From: Ceratobasidium sp. AG-K
Taxonomy: Eukaryota; Basidiomycota; Agaricomycetes; Cantharellales; Ceratobasidiaceae
NCBI GenBank assembly: GCA_037039685.1
Contig: JAWNGF010000006.1
Span: forward strand, 2,604,001 to 2,668,000
DNA: 64,000 nt
Direction: 5' to 3'
In this document: positions 46,265 through 58,000 of the stretch, one piece after another
How the letters are laid out: every line of letters begins with the position of its first letter
How positions within the stretch are numbered: the first letter of the stretch is position 1
Position numbers and translations under genes: made by a program
The notes under the pieces: model-generated
The model's input: the letters and a program-made list of their open reading frames with translations, nothing else
Told to the model about the DNA's origin: nothing
Databases searched by the model: none

Positions 46265-48256
46265 ATGTCTATTCAAGAAGATGGAGGATCACGTCCCTCA
46301 TCCACTATATCAACAAGAAGAGGACCCAGTCGAGCCGCAAGACCCACAGGATCACTAAACGAGCAAGATATCGCACAAACCCAAGCGGGAGCTCCTGTCC
46401 GATCACGCTCCCAAAGCCAAACATCAATGCCGGGGGCTTTCGGCATTGTTGACATGACAACTGTACAAGAGGAAGAACCCACTATCACAAATAGAGAACC
46501 AGGAGATCTCACAAATGACCCCACTCCAGCTGTAATTCGCATTCCAACTGGAAGTCCAGGGCCATCATGTCCCTTGTGGCCACTAGGGACTAGGAGACAG
46601 TTCTTTTCCCCCCAACCCAAAGCTCATGGAGGCGTGTCGCTTGTTCCCATTAGACCTCCTCCTACACCACACGTCCCCACAGTTCCCCAAATTGGAGGAA
46701 CCATCACCAACACAGGACCAATTCCAATGGCTTCCCAGCCAGTTATGCCAGTGATTCCGGCACCACCATATGTCCCACAAGGTTACTCCGGGCAATCGGC
46801 CCCGGTACAACAAAGCACCGGTGATCCAGGAAGCTCAAGTTCAAGTTCCAGCTCTAGCGGCCGGACTGTAATCAGTAATCTAGACGACTTGGACGACCTT
46901 CTAGAAGGAAGACACAACGCCACCATTAGGGTTATAGACGGAATGAGAGTCACTATAGATCAAAGGCTTAGTGGCCTAGAACAAGCCACACAAATCCTAG
47001 CAAACAACCAACAAATCTTTAACGACTCCATCAACACCCTACAAGGCACCTTGACAGACATCCTGAACGCGGCAAGAAATGGCAAACATAATTCCTTTCT
47101 AGTTGGTCAAGATGTGACCCGCCTTCGGAATGAGGTTACCAACACTCAAGGACTAGTGAACAATATACACAAAGAGCTCAACATTACCAGACAAGGGCAA
47201 CTCGAATGGAACGAGGCAGTAACACAGGGACTAGAAACCTTACGACAGGAAGGAACCTCCTTCACTACCAAAATCACGGAGGTTCAGGAAGCTATCAACA
47301 GTATGCGAGAAGAAATGGACAAAACATCCCTGCACGGGATGCCCTCCAGGCGATCAAATTCTCCGCCACACCCAGAAGCGGAATCTACCAGGATCGACAA
47401 AGTGTAATTAAGAATTCAACGACTGACCGAAAACCGAAACATTGGTAACGAACCACGTCGTCCCAAGGTGACTCGTCCAGAAGCCTTCGATGGAAAGAAA
47501 GGAGAAGGTGCCGAAATGTTCATCACACAAATGGAAAGCTACTTTGTACGTCTAGGCAATCAATACACTTCCAACGAAGAAAGAATACGCGAGGCTCTAG
47601 CAAACTTCAAATCAGAGAACAAGGCCGCCACTCACTGGGCACAAGTACTCTTACGATCGCTTAACCAAAGGGAGAATAACCAAAACCTCGCCTCATGGGA
47701 AAGTTTCAAGGCACACTTCATGGAACAGTTCAGCGACCCCAACAAAAAAGCTAAGGCCGAATCGGACATCCGAAAATGCAAACAGAACAACTCAGTAGCA
47801 AACTACGCTTCAGAATTCCGATACCTTCTGGTAGACGTAAATTGGGGACAGGAAGCTCTGATCAACCAATTCAAGGAAGGGTTGAAGTCTGAAGTCAAAA
47901 CCGAACTAGCTTGTTTCGAACTAACCCTGATCAATGAAGATGGGACAGAACAAGAACTTTCCCTTGACCGATGGATCTCAATCGCAATCTCTATTGACCA
48001 GAAATTGCAACAAATCAAGACCTCTACAGGAAAGAAAGCAACCCAACCAACCGCTAGCGGACAGTCCTCTACAAAGCGGCTACCCGACGAAGTATATAAA
48101 GCAAGGATAGCAAGCAACCGCTGCTTGAAGTGCGGACAGGAAGGACACCGCTCATTCAAATGCCCGTCCAAGGAATGGATAACAACGGAACCTAGCGTTA
48201 AGGGAAGGGAAGCAACAATTATAGAAGACTCGGGAAAAGAAGGGGTCTCCCTCTAA
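46265..48256 (+). pseudogene. gag: Gag, family B element 2, one in-frame TAA
   Basis: Capsid/nucleocapsid protein. The N-terminal 250 residues are disordered and Pro/Ser-rich, followed by coiled-coil-like helices (DDLLEGRHNATIRVIDGMRV onward). The retrotransposon gag core is at 47480-48000 (GAEMFITQMESYFVRLGNQY, LASWESFKAHFMEQFSDPNK). A CCHC knuckle, CLKCGQEGHRSFKC, lies near 48118-48160. TAA 47405-47407 interrupts the frame between the coiled coil and the core; elements 3 and 4 have a sense codon there. The frame otherwise runs unbroken to TAA 48254-48256, which lies in the loop of the frameshift stem. A core-only Gag might still be made from an internal start; that is speculation. Confidence 0.88.
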
Positions 48257-48273
48257 CTGTGTGTGGAGAGACC
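48232..48273 (+). promoter_or_regulatory. Predicted -1 frameshift signal between gag and pol, element 2
   Basis: Gag codons read tcG GGA AAA, giving slippery GGGAAAA at 48232-48238. After a 5-nt spacer comes GGTCTCCC (48244-48251), pairing with GG-A-GAGACC (48265-48273) through 8 bp with one bulged A. The loop contains the gag stop. Pol is in the -1 frame, open from 48202. The same sequence is in element 3. Confidence 0.75.
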
Positions 48274-51200
48274 AAAGAACCGGCAATGGAAACAATGTAC
48301 TTTAGAGCAACAAATGAGTCAACCATTGTTTACGCAAACATTGCCGGAATCACAGAACTTATCCCAACCCTCATCGACTCCGGAGCATCAAGGAACTTCT
48401 TGGACATCTCTTGGGCTCGATCCAACAACATTCCACTCATGGAGCTTTCCACTCCGAGAAAAGTAATCGGGATCCAGGGGAAGGAACTCTCTCACCAAAT
48501 ACGTTTCAAAGCTAAGCTGGAATTAGACGTGGAGGGAAGAACCTTCAAACAGGTCTTCTTCGCTATGCCTACTGGGGAAACTAAACTTATCCTAGGACTG
48601 GAATGGTTAGAAGAAGCAAACCCGGTCATCGATTGGAAAACAAGGCACATATCATGGCGGCCAGAACCCATCCAGGCAAGAACGGCCTCAATAGACGACC
48701 TACCCGAGGAATTCAAGGAATTTGCCGATGTCTTCAGTGAAGAGAAATTCAAAAGAATCCCGGATCATCGTCCATACGACTGCGCCATCGATTTCAAGGA
48801 AGGAGCTGAACTTCCAAAGCCAGCCAGACCAATCCCACTCTCTCCAGCAGAGTCAATTGCACTGAGAGAATACTTGGACAAAGAAATCGCAGCGGGAAAG
48901 ATCCGACCAAGCAAATCACCCATTGCATCACCTTGTTTCTTTGTCAAAAAACCGATCGACCAAAAAAATCCAGAGGCAGTACGCCAACTACAACTCGTTC
49001 AAGACCTCAGAGGAGTAAACGCCATTACAAAAGACGACAGATTCCCAATGCCCCTAATGGAAGACCTCCTGGATAAAATCAAGGATGCGAAAATTTTCTC
49101 CAAGATCGACCTACGCATGGGTTTCAACAATATCAGAATTAGGGAAGGCGACGAATGGAAGACAGCTTTCAGAACAAAAGAAGGGCTGTTCGAATACGTC
49201 GTCATGCCTTTTGGACTAAAAAACGCGCCTGCCGTTTTCCAAAGATATATGAATCACATTTTCCATGATCTTATCGACGTATGTGTCATAGTATACATTG
49301 ACGACATCCTAGTCTTCTCTAAGGACAGAAGCCAACATACCGTAGATGTCAGAAGAGTACTAAAGATCTTACTGGAGGAAAATCTTTTTGCAAAGCTCCC
49401 AAAATGCGAATTCTTTGTCACCAAACTGACATATACTGGACTTGGAATCAGTGATTCGGGTATCTCAATGGAGGAAGAAAAGGTCAAGGCAATAAAGGAA
49501 TGGAAGGAACCAAGAACAGTCAAGCAGGTCCAAGCATTCCTAGGATTTGCAAATTTCTACCGAAGATTTGTACCAAATTTCAGCCGATTAGCAAAACCCC
49601 TAACAACCTTGACAAGAAAAGAGAACAAATGGGAGTGGGGAAACGATCAGCAGGAAGCATTCGAAGCCCTGAAAACAGAAATCAGCAAGGAACCCACTCT
49701 ACGCCATCCGAACCCTGACAAACCTTTTTTCCTGGAAACAGACGCAAGTGGAGTAGCAATGGGAGCAATCCTGTTGCAGAGGCAAGATGATGGCTACCTT
49801 CACCCTATTGCTTTTCTTTCAAAATCTTTCAACGAGGCTCAACTCAATTACGACGTCCACGATAAAGAACTTATGGCAATCATAGAATCTTTGACACACT
49901 GGAGGCTATACCTCGAAGGAACAAAGGACCCCATTACCATCTACACCAATCATAGGAACCTACAGTTCTGGAAGGAAGCAAGAACATTCAACCGTCGGCA
50001 CGCAAGATGGCACCAATTGCTTGCTTCCTATAACTTTGACATCATATATCGCCCTGGAATCCTGTCTTCTAAACCGGACCTATTGTCAAGACAATCAGAC
50101 CATGAAGATATCCCCACGCCTGAACAAGTTATGATAGCTGCCGAAAGATTCAAGGGGTTTATGGGACAAGTAGACACAGACATCATGGAGACTATCAAGG
50201 AGGCTCAGGAAACAGACAAAGGATTGACACAAATCAAAGAAATCTGCAAATCAAGAGAAACGCTACCAAAAACCCTACAACACAGTGCAAAAGACTATGA
50301 TTTCAGGGAGGGACTATTATGGTTCAAGGGAAGAATTTACGTGCCAGAAGATAAGGAATCCAGACTAGCCATCATGCGAATTCACCACGACTCAAAAATC
50401 GCGGGTCATCAAGGACAGGCTAGAACTTTGGAACTAATTTCGAGAAGATACTTCTGGCCGGGAATGAAGCAAAGCGTAAACAGATACGTGGAATCCTGTG
50501 AGACTTGCCAACGGACAAAGGGATCAAAATCGATAGTTCCGATCAAGCCTCTAGAGATTCCAAAAGGACCATGGGAAGACATAGCGTTTGACTTCGTTGT
50601 GAAATTACCGAAATCAAAAGGAGCTGATAGCATCTTAGTGGTGGTGGACCGATTCTCAAGAATGGCGCATTTCATACCCTGCAAAGAATCTCACACGGCG
50701 AGCGACCTTGCAAACCTTTTTGTCACAAATGTTTGGAAACTACACGGCGTTCCAAAAAGCACGATCTCAGACCGAGGGACTACTTTCAATTCCAAGCTTA
50801 TGAAAGCCGTTTATGAGAGAATTGGAACTAGCCCAGGTTTCAGTACCGCCTACCACCCCCAAACAGATGGAATAACGGAGAGAATCAACCAATGGATGGA
50901 AGGCTGGCTACGATCATTTGTCAACTACCGGCAGGATGATTGGGCGGACTTGTTACCAATTGCAGAATTCAGCTATAATCTACAGAAACACCGCGTAACG
51001 GGTAGTTCCCCTTTCGAAATTGTCTACGGCAGAGAACCACTGTGGAACGTCTCAGCAGAAGAATCAGCGGTTCCGGAAGCAAACAACATCATGGGAAAAT
51101 GGCGTAAAATCCACGACGAAGCAATTGCATCAATGGAAACCCAAAGGCTTCCAGAAGAAGAGCCAAAGAACGAGTACCAAGAAGGAGATCTAGTATGGCT

Positions 51201-51621
51201 ACTGGGAAAGAACATTCAAACAAAAAGACCATCAAAGAAACTGGATAACAAAAAGCACGGGCCATTTGTTGTGAAGCGGAAGATAGGGTCACACGCTTAT
51301 GAGCTGGATTTGCCGGCAACAATGAGGGTGCACCCTGTTTTTCACATCGACTTGCTCAGCCCTTACAAAGAAGACACTGAATTCAGCCGTAACCAACCCT
51401 GACCACCGCCGATCATAACGGAAGAAGGAGAAGAGGAATATGAAGTAGAAAAAATTGTGGACTGGAAGGAGACAAAGGACGGACTTTTCTACAGGGTCAG
51501 ATGGAAGGGTTATGGGGACGAAGAAGACACAGAACAAAGGGCAGAAGATTTTGGCCACCTGTCCAAGATCATCAAGGACTTGCTACGCCGACACCCTGAG
51601 GCTCCAACACCGTCTAACTAG
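48239..51621 (+). pseudogene. pol: Pol polyprotein (PR-RT-RNase H-IN-chromodomain), family B element 2
   Basis: One open frame of over 1040 codons, then TGA 51400-51402 where element 3 has CGA, and a further 70 codons to TAG 51619-51621. Domains in order: protease LIDSGASRNF (about 48373), RT with MPFGLKNAPAVFQ (about 49205) and YIDDILVF (about 49295), RNase H ETDASGVAMGAIL (about 49738), integrase zinc region HHDSKIAGHQ ... CETC (50383-50507), DDE core with DRGTTFNSKL (about 50770), and after the stop a chromodomain, EEEYEVEKI ... YRVRWKGYG. The chromodomain keeps the aromatic cage residues but lacks the usual T-W-E-P motif. The stop removes only the chromodomain, so catalytic functions may survive in a truncated integrase. 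Confidence 0.92.
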
Positions 51622-51737
51622 GTCCCAGGAAAGATAAAAGGGAGGGAGGGAACAACCAGTAGTGATATCTGCAAAACTTGCAACTACTCCAACCTTCGAT
51701 CCTTGCTCTACTCACTCAATCTTCTCTGTCACCGACA

Positions 51738-52502
51738 ATGCCTGCCGTCTCCCGCTCCACCATCGTCAACAACCTCACCTGCGTCCTGGAGGGACCAGCG
51801 TTTGCTACAGCGAGAATCCTTGACGCTGGAGCCACTCTCTACGTCTTCAAGAGGTCCCAACAAGGCTCAGGAAGAATGCACTTTAGGGCGTCGGACGACG
51901 TTCTCCACTCAGACTTGGGCGAATTCCAGTGGGTCGGCAAAAAATGGCCAACAAAAATGCAGCTCGCAAGAAAAGACATCTTCGTCTGTTGAGGATGCGC
52001 GGCCTTTCAAGTATCGGAGGTGGTCCTACTGTCCACCCACATGCTCGGAGTCGTTGAATGGGGACAAGAAGGGGCGTACTCGAGCGAGTGGGTACCAGGG
52101 TACGACGGGAGGCAACCAACGCTGCGACCTCGGTGGAACGACGCCTGGGACGCCAACTACGAGAGGGACCTGAGCGACTGGAAGATGGAAAGGGGAAGGT
52201 ACCAGAAGGAGAAGTTCGAATGGGCGCCAAACTGGTGGAAGTGGGAGGAAACAGACGTGTCAGCATGGAAGGAGACGGAGCCAGACGTGCGACAATGGGA
52301 CAAGGAGTTTGTGGAGGCTCAGGAAAGGGTTTTGGACTGGTCCAAGGCTGACTGGACAAAGGAGGAGACATGGGAAGAATGGGAGAAGTTCTCGGACAAA
52401 CCAGGGAACACCGTGTTCAATCCCATCGACCTGACCTTGGAGGAAGATGAAGGGCTGGAGGAATTTATGCTTAGGAAAGGAAAGGACTGCGCGGTGCAGT
52501 AA
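51738..52502 (+). pseudogene. ORF3, extra protein after pol, element 2 (one in-frame TGA)
   Basis: 255 codons with the same start (MPAVSRS), length and stop as the intact copy at 58550-59314. TGA 51990-51992 interrupts it, where element 3 has CAA. It lies in the -1 frame relative to pol. See the element 3 entry for features. Outside the stop, residues are strongly conserved although many third positions differ. Confidence 0.75.
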
Positions 52503-52543
52503 GTCCATTCAGGTCCCCCAAATGGACTCATAGGGGGGAGTAA

Positions 52544-53000
52544 TGTCGTGAGCCAACTCACTCCATCGGACTCGCCTGTTGTCTCGCCCGCCTGTTTCCT
52601 CCTTTTCTGTTGTGTTTCCGTTTCCATTTGCCGCGTTGCCACCTTCTTGTGGTTATTCTGTTACATTGTGTAACGCGGCTGTGCTTTGTACGAGTCATGT
52701 CTGTTCATACAGCATGACTCACATGGACACTCCTCACTGGTTGACTGCGTTGACTCATGTGGCTGCGCCTTGTATGACTCGGCCACTTTGTGAATATATA
52801 TAGAGGACCAACAAGCCTGGAAACCCCAGCTTGTTTTGTCTTGTCAAAACATCCCCTCTGAGTGACACTTAGAACCACCCCTACCCTCAAGAGCCTACAG
52901 ACGCTTAAGTGTGTTGCGGTTCAAGAGGTCACTTAGGTCTTAGTGCCGTCCACTCTCCATCGCGGCTTGTCTCATAGCCACCAAGAAGAAGCTTCCGACA
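52544..53000 (+). repeat. 3' LTR of element 2 (457 bp)
   Basis: Follows the polypurine tract TAGGGGGGAG (about 52531) and TAA. Ends CTTCCGACA, then the target duplication TCTTA. Confidence 0.95.
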
Positions 53001-53005
53001 TCTTA

Positions 53006-53063
53006 GTGCCGTCCACTCTCTGTTGCGGCTTGTCTCATAGCCACCAAGAAGAAGCTTACGACA
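53006..53063 (+). repeat. 5' LTR of element 3, right part
   Basis: Resumes the LTR after the target duplication (53001-53005) and ends CTTACGACA. Joined with 45387-45778 it gives 450 bp, the exact length of the 3' LTR. Confidence 0.92.
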
Positions 53064-53065
53064 TT

Positions 53066-53077
53066 ACAAAATAAGCT
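53066..53077 (+). promoter_or_regulatory. Putative self-priming primer-binding site, element 3
   Basis: ACAAAATAAGCT, one C-to-T change from the site of elements 2 and 4, so 11 of 12 bases still pair with the LTR segment AGCTTGTTTTGT. Confidence 0.55.
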
Positions 53078-53085
53078 TAACAATC

Positions 53086-55068
53086 ATGTCCATTCAGGAG
53101 GATGCCGGATTGCGTCTCGCAACACCATTATCAATAAGGAGAGGACCAAGTAGAGCTTCAAGACCTACAAGTTCCCTCAACAAGCAAGATATCGCACAAG
53201 CACGGGCCGGAGGACCAGCAAGGTCTTGCCCACAAAGCCAAGCCTCTATGCCCAGGACATTCAACACTGAGAATGTTTCAGTCATACAAGAAGAACCCAC
53301 CGTTGTTACTAGAGAACCAGGCAATATTACCAAAGACCCTACACCAGTTACAATTCAAATCCCTATCTCAAATGTAACTCCAGGCCCATCACGTCCACTA
53401 TGGCCTATGGGATCCAGAAGACAGTTTTTTTCCCCTCAGCCTGAAGCTCACGGGGGCGTATCCCTTGTTCCTATCAGACCCCCCCCTACGCTGCACATTT
53501 CCAATGCTCCCCAAGTACCCCAGATTGCGGGAACTATCACCAATGCCGGTCCGATCCCAATAAGCTCTCAGGCTGTGACACCTGTCAACCCAGCACTGCC
53601 ATATGTACCACAAGGATATTTGCAGCAAGCAACAGCAATGGAAGGACAAGACGTCCCTGAGATTCCCAGCTCAAGTTCTAGCTCCAGCAATAGGACCATG
53701 ATCAACAATCTTGACAACCTTGACGATCTTCACCTTGGAAGGCACAACACACTCTTAAGGATTATTGATGGAATGAGGATAACAGTCAATAGAAGACTCA
53801 GCAGGTTAGAACAATCTACCCAAGTGTTGGCTAACAACTAACAAATCTTCAATGATTCCCTCAACAACCTACAAGGAACCCTGACAGATATCCTGACGGC
53901 CGCACGAAACAGTGAACACAACAGCTTCCTGGTCGGACAAGACGTAATCCGCCTAAGAAACGAAGTCACGAACACACAAGGATTGGTAAACAATGTACAG
54001 GAGGATCTCAACACCACGAGGCAGGCACAGTTAGCCTGGAACAAAGCAGTCACCCAAGGACTAGAAGGGCTAAGGGAAGACGGAAGGATTGCATTCAGAC
54101 AAATTAACACCATACAAGAATCAATCAACAACATGCGCAAACATATGGATGAAGCATCCCTACACACTGTATCACCTCCCCACCCCGAAGCAGAATCTAC
54201 CAGGATCAACAAATTGGAACAAAGGCTACGTCAGCTTTCTGAAAACCCTGACAACAGAAGAGAAAACAGGCGTCCAAAAGTAACTAGACCAGAAGCTTTC
54301 AATGGGAAGACAGGAGAAGGAGCAGAAATGGTCATCACCCAGATGGAGAGCTACTTTGTCAGGTTGGGCGACCAATACAGTTTGGGACAAGAACGGATTA
54401 GAGAAGCGCTAGCCAATTTTAAATCGGATAACAGATCCGCTACACATTGGGCCCAAGTGCTGCTCTGATCCATGAACAATGGAGTACCTGACCCAAACCT
54501 AATGTCATGGGAAACATTCAAATTGCACTTCATGGAACAATTTAGCGACCCTAACAAGAAGGCTAAGGTGGAAGCCAATATCTGAAAAAGCAAACAAGTC
54601 ATCTTGGTAGCAAACTATGCAACAGAATTCCGATTTCACATGGTAGATGTGAATTGGGGGGAAGAAGCCCTTATCAACCAATTCAAGGAAGGACTCAAGC
54701 CGGAGATTAAAACAGAATTGGCACGATTTGAACTTTCCCTTATCAACAAGGACGGAACTGAAAGACACCTTAACCTTAACCAATGGATCACTCTTGCAAT
54801 CTCCATCAACCAGAAATTGCAACAGATTAAAGCATCCACCGGAAAGAAAACACCCCAATCGACCACTACTGGGCAAACCTCTACAAAACGGCTTCCAGAT
54901 GAAGTATACAAGGCGAGAATAGCATCAAATCGATGTCTGAAGTGCGGTCAAGAAGGTCACCGTTCACTCAAATGCTCGTCCAAGGAATGGATAACAACTG
55001 AGCCCAGCATAAAGGGAAGAGAAGCTACAATCATAGAAGACTCGGGAAAAGAAGGGGTCTCCCTCTAA
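53086..55068 (+). pseudogene. gag: Gag, family B element 3, three in-frame stops
   Basis: Same layout as the element 2 Gag: disordered N-terminus, helical middle, gag core (GAEMVITQMESYFVRLGDQY), knuckle CLKCGQEGHRSLKC. One frame throughout. Stops are TAA 53839-53841 (element 2 has CAA), TGA 54466-54468 (element 2 has CGA) and TGA 54583-54585 (element 2 has CGA). All are C-to-T changes. The final TAA at 55066-55068 is the natural gag stop in the frameshift loop. Confidence 0.9.
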
Positions 55069-55085
55069 CTGTGTGTGGAGAGACC
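55044..55085 (+). promoter_or_regulatory. Predicted -1 frameshift signal between gag and pol, element 3
   Basis: GGGAAAA at 55044-55050, stem GGTCTCCC 55056-55063 with GG-A-GAGACC 55077-55085. Identical to element 2 over 97 nt around this point although the copies differ widely elsewhere. Confidence 0.75.
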
Positions 55086-58000
55086 AAAGAACCGGCAATG
55101 GAAACAATGTACTTTAGAGCAACAAATGAATCAACCATTGTTTACACAAGCATTGCTGGAATCACAGAACCTGTCCCTACCCTCATCAATTCAGGAGCTT
55201 CAAAAAACTTTATGGACATCTCTTGGGCCCGCTCCAACAACATTCCTCTCATTGAACTCCCTTCTCCACAAAAAGTAATTGGCATCCAGGGAAAAGAACT
55301 CTTGCACCAAATATGCTTCAAAGCCAAGCTTGTACTGGACATAGAAGGAAAACCCTTCAAGCAAATCTTTTTCGCTATGCCTACTGGAGAAACCAAGCTC
55401 ATTTTAGGACTTGAATGGTTAGAAGAAGCAAACCCCAATATTGACTGGAAAACGAAGCACATATCATGGCAACCAGAACCCATACAGGCAAGAACGGCCT
55501 CAATAGACAACCTACCGGAAGAATTCAAGGAATTCGCCAACGTGTTTAGCAAAGAAAAGTTCAAGAGAATTCCGGATCACCGCCCATACGATTGCGCCAT
55601 TGACTTCAAGAAAGGGGCTGAACTTCCAAAACCGGCCAGACCTATCCTGCTCTCACCGGCTGAATCAATTGCACTAAGGGAATACTTAGATGAGGAAATC
55701 GCCACCGGGAAAATTTGACCTAGCAAATCCCCCATCGCGTCACCTTGTTTCTTTGTCAAAAAACCTATTGATCCAAAGAATCCAGAAGCAGTGCGACAAC
55801 TACAACTTGTTCAGGACCTCAGAGGAGTAAACGCCATTACAAAGGACAACAGGTTTCCAATGCCCTTAATGGAAGATCTTCTTGATAAAATCAAGGATGC
55901 AAAAATCTTCCCCAAGATTGACCTACGCATGGGTTTCAACAATATCAGAATTAGGGAAGGGGACAAATGGAAGACAGCCTTCAGAACCAAAGAAGGACTA
56001 TTCAAATACATTGTCATGCCATTTGGACTACAAAATGCTCCCGCCATTTTCCAAAGATACATGAACCACATCTTCCACGACCTTGTTGACATATGCGTCA
56101 TAGTATACATTGACGACATCTTAGTCTTCTCTAAAAACAGAAGCCAACATACTATAGATGTCAGGAAGGTGCTGAAGATCTTACTGGATGAAAACCTTTT
56201 TGCAAAGCTCCCAAAATGCGAATTCTTTGTCACCAAGCTTACATATACCGGACTTGGAATCAGTGATTCTGGCATCTCTATGGAAGAAGAAAAAGTCAAG
56301 GCAATAAAGGAATGGAAGGAACCAAAAACGGTCAAACAGGTTCAGGCGTTCTTAGGATTTGCAAACTTCTACCAAAGATTCGTACAAAACTTTAGCCGTT
56401 TAGCAAAACCTTTGACAACCCTGACAAGAAAGGATAACAAATGGAAATGGGAAAAGGATCAACAGGAGGCTTTTGAGGCCCTGAAAGCAGAAATCAGCAG
56501 GGAGCCAACACTTCACCATCCTGACCCTGAGAAACCTTTTTTTCTGGAAACGGATGCAAGTGGAGTAGCAATGGGGGCAATCCTATCTCAAAGACAAGAC
56601 GATGGCTACCTACATCCTATAGCGTTCCTGTCAAAATCCTTCAATGAAGCCCAGCTCAACTACGACGTCCATGACAAGGAACTCATGGCGATCATAGAAT
56701 CATTGACACATTGGAGATTATACCTTGAGGGAACAAAGGATCCAATCACTATCTACACCGATCACAGGAACCTACAGTTCTGGAAGGAAGCAAGAACGTT
56801 CAACTGTTGACACACAAGATGGCATCAAATACTGGCTTCCTACAACTTTGATATCATATACCGCCCTGGGATCCTTTCGTCTAAACCAGATCTGTTGTCA
56901 AGACGATTGGACCACAAGGATATTCCCACACCGGAACAAATTATGATATCCGCTGAAAAATTCAGAGGATTTGTCGGGCAGTTGGACACAGACATTATGG
57001 CAACTATCAAAGAAGCACAAGAAACTGATGAAGGACTGGCAAAGATCAAGGAAATCTGCAAATCAAGGGAAATGCTACCAAGAACCCTGCAACAGAGCGC
57101 AAAAGATTACAATTTCAAGGAAGGTCTATTATGGTACAAAGGAAAAATCTATGTCCCGGAAGATAAGGAAACCAGACTGTCCATCATGCGACTACACCAC
57201 GACTCAAGGATTGCAGGGCATCAGGGACAAGCCAGGACGTTGGAACTTATAGCGAGAAGATACTTCTGGCCAGGGATGAAGCAGAGCGTAAATAGATACA
57301 TGGAATCCTGTGAAACCTGCCAACAAACAAAGGGATCAAAGTCAATAGTGCCAATCAAACCTCTAGAAATTCCAAAAGGTCCCTGGGAAGACATAGCATT
57401 CAACTTTGTAGTAAAATTGCCAAGGTCCAGAGGGTCAGACAGCATCATGGTAGTGGTGGACTGGTTCTCAAGAATGGCGCATTTCATACCCTGCAGAGAA
57501 TCCCACTTGGCAAGTGAGTTGGCAAATCTTTTTGTCACAAATGTTTGGAAACTTCATGGCTTTCCAAAAAGCACAATCTTGGACCAAGGAACTACCTTCA
57601 ACTCTAAACTTATGAAGGCCGTTTATGAGAGAATTGGAACTAGCCCAAGTTTCAGCACCGCCTACCACCCCCAGACGGATGGAATAACAGAAAGAATCAA
57701 CCAATGGATGGAAGGCTGGCTATGATCCTTTGTCAACTACTGGCAAGATGATTGGGCGGACTTGTTACCAATTGCAGAATTCAGCTATAATCTGCAGAAG
57801 CACCGTGTAACAGGTAATTCCCCTTTTGCAATAGTCTACAGCAGGGAACCATTGTGGAACATCTCATCAGAAGAAACAACAGTTCCTGAAGCAAACACCA
57901 TTACGGAAAAATGGTGTAGCATCCATGACGAAGCTATTGCATCTATGGAAAACCAAAGGCTCCCGGAGGAAGAACCAAAAAACAAGTACCAAGAAGGAGA

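Larger units (their letters stand above)
45779..53000 (+). mobile_element. Ty3/gypsy family B, element 2, full length, 7222 bp
   Basis: Complete element with two 457-bp LTRs (45779-46235 and 52544-53000) that differ at six sites, and a perfect 5-bp target duplication TCTTA (45774-45778 and 53001-53005). It is inserted in the 5' LTR of element 3. Coding order: gag, pol by -1 frameshift, ORF3. Interruptions are few: TAA 47405-47407 in gag, TGA 51400-51402 in the integrase tail, and TGA 51990-51992 in ORF3. It is the youngest complete copy in the window and is close to intact. Confidence 0.95.
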
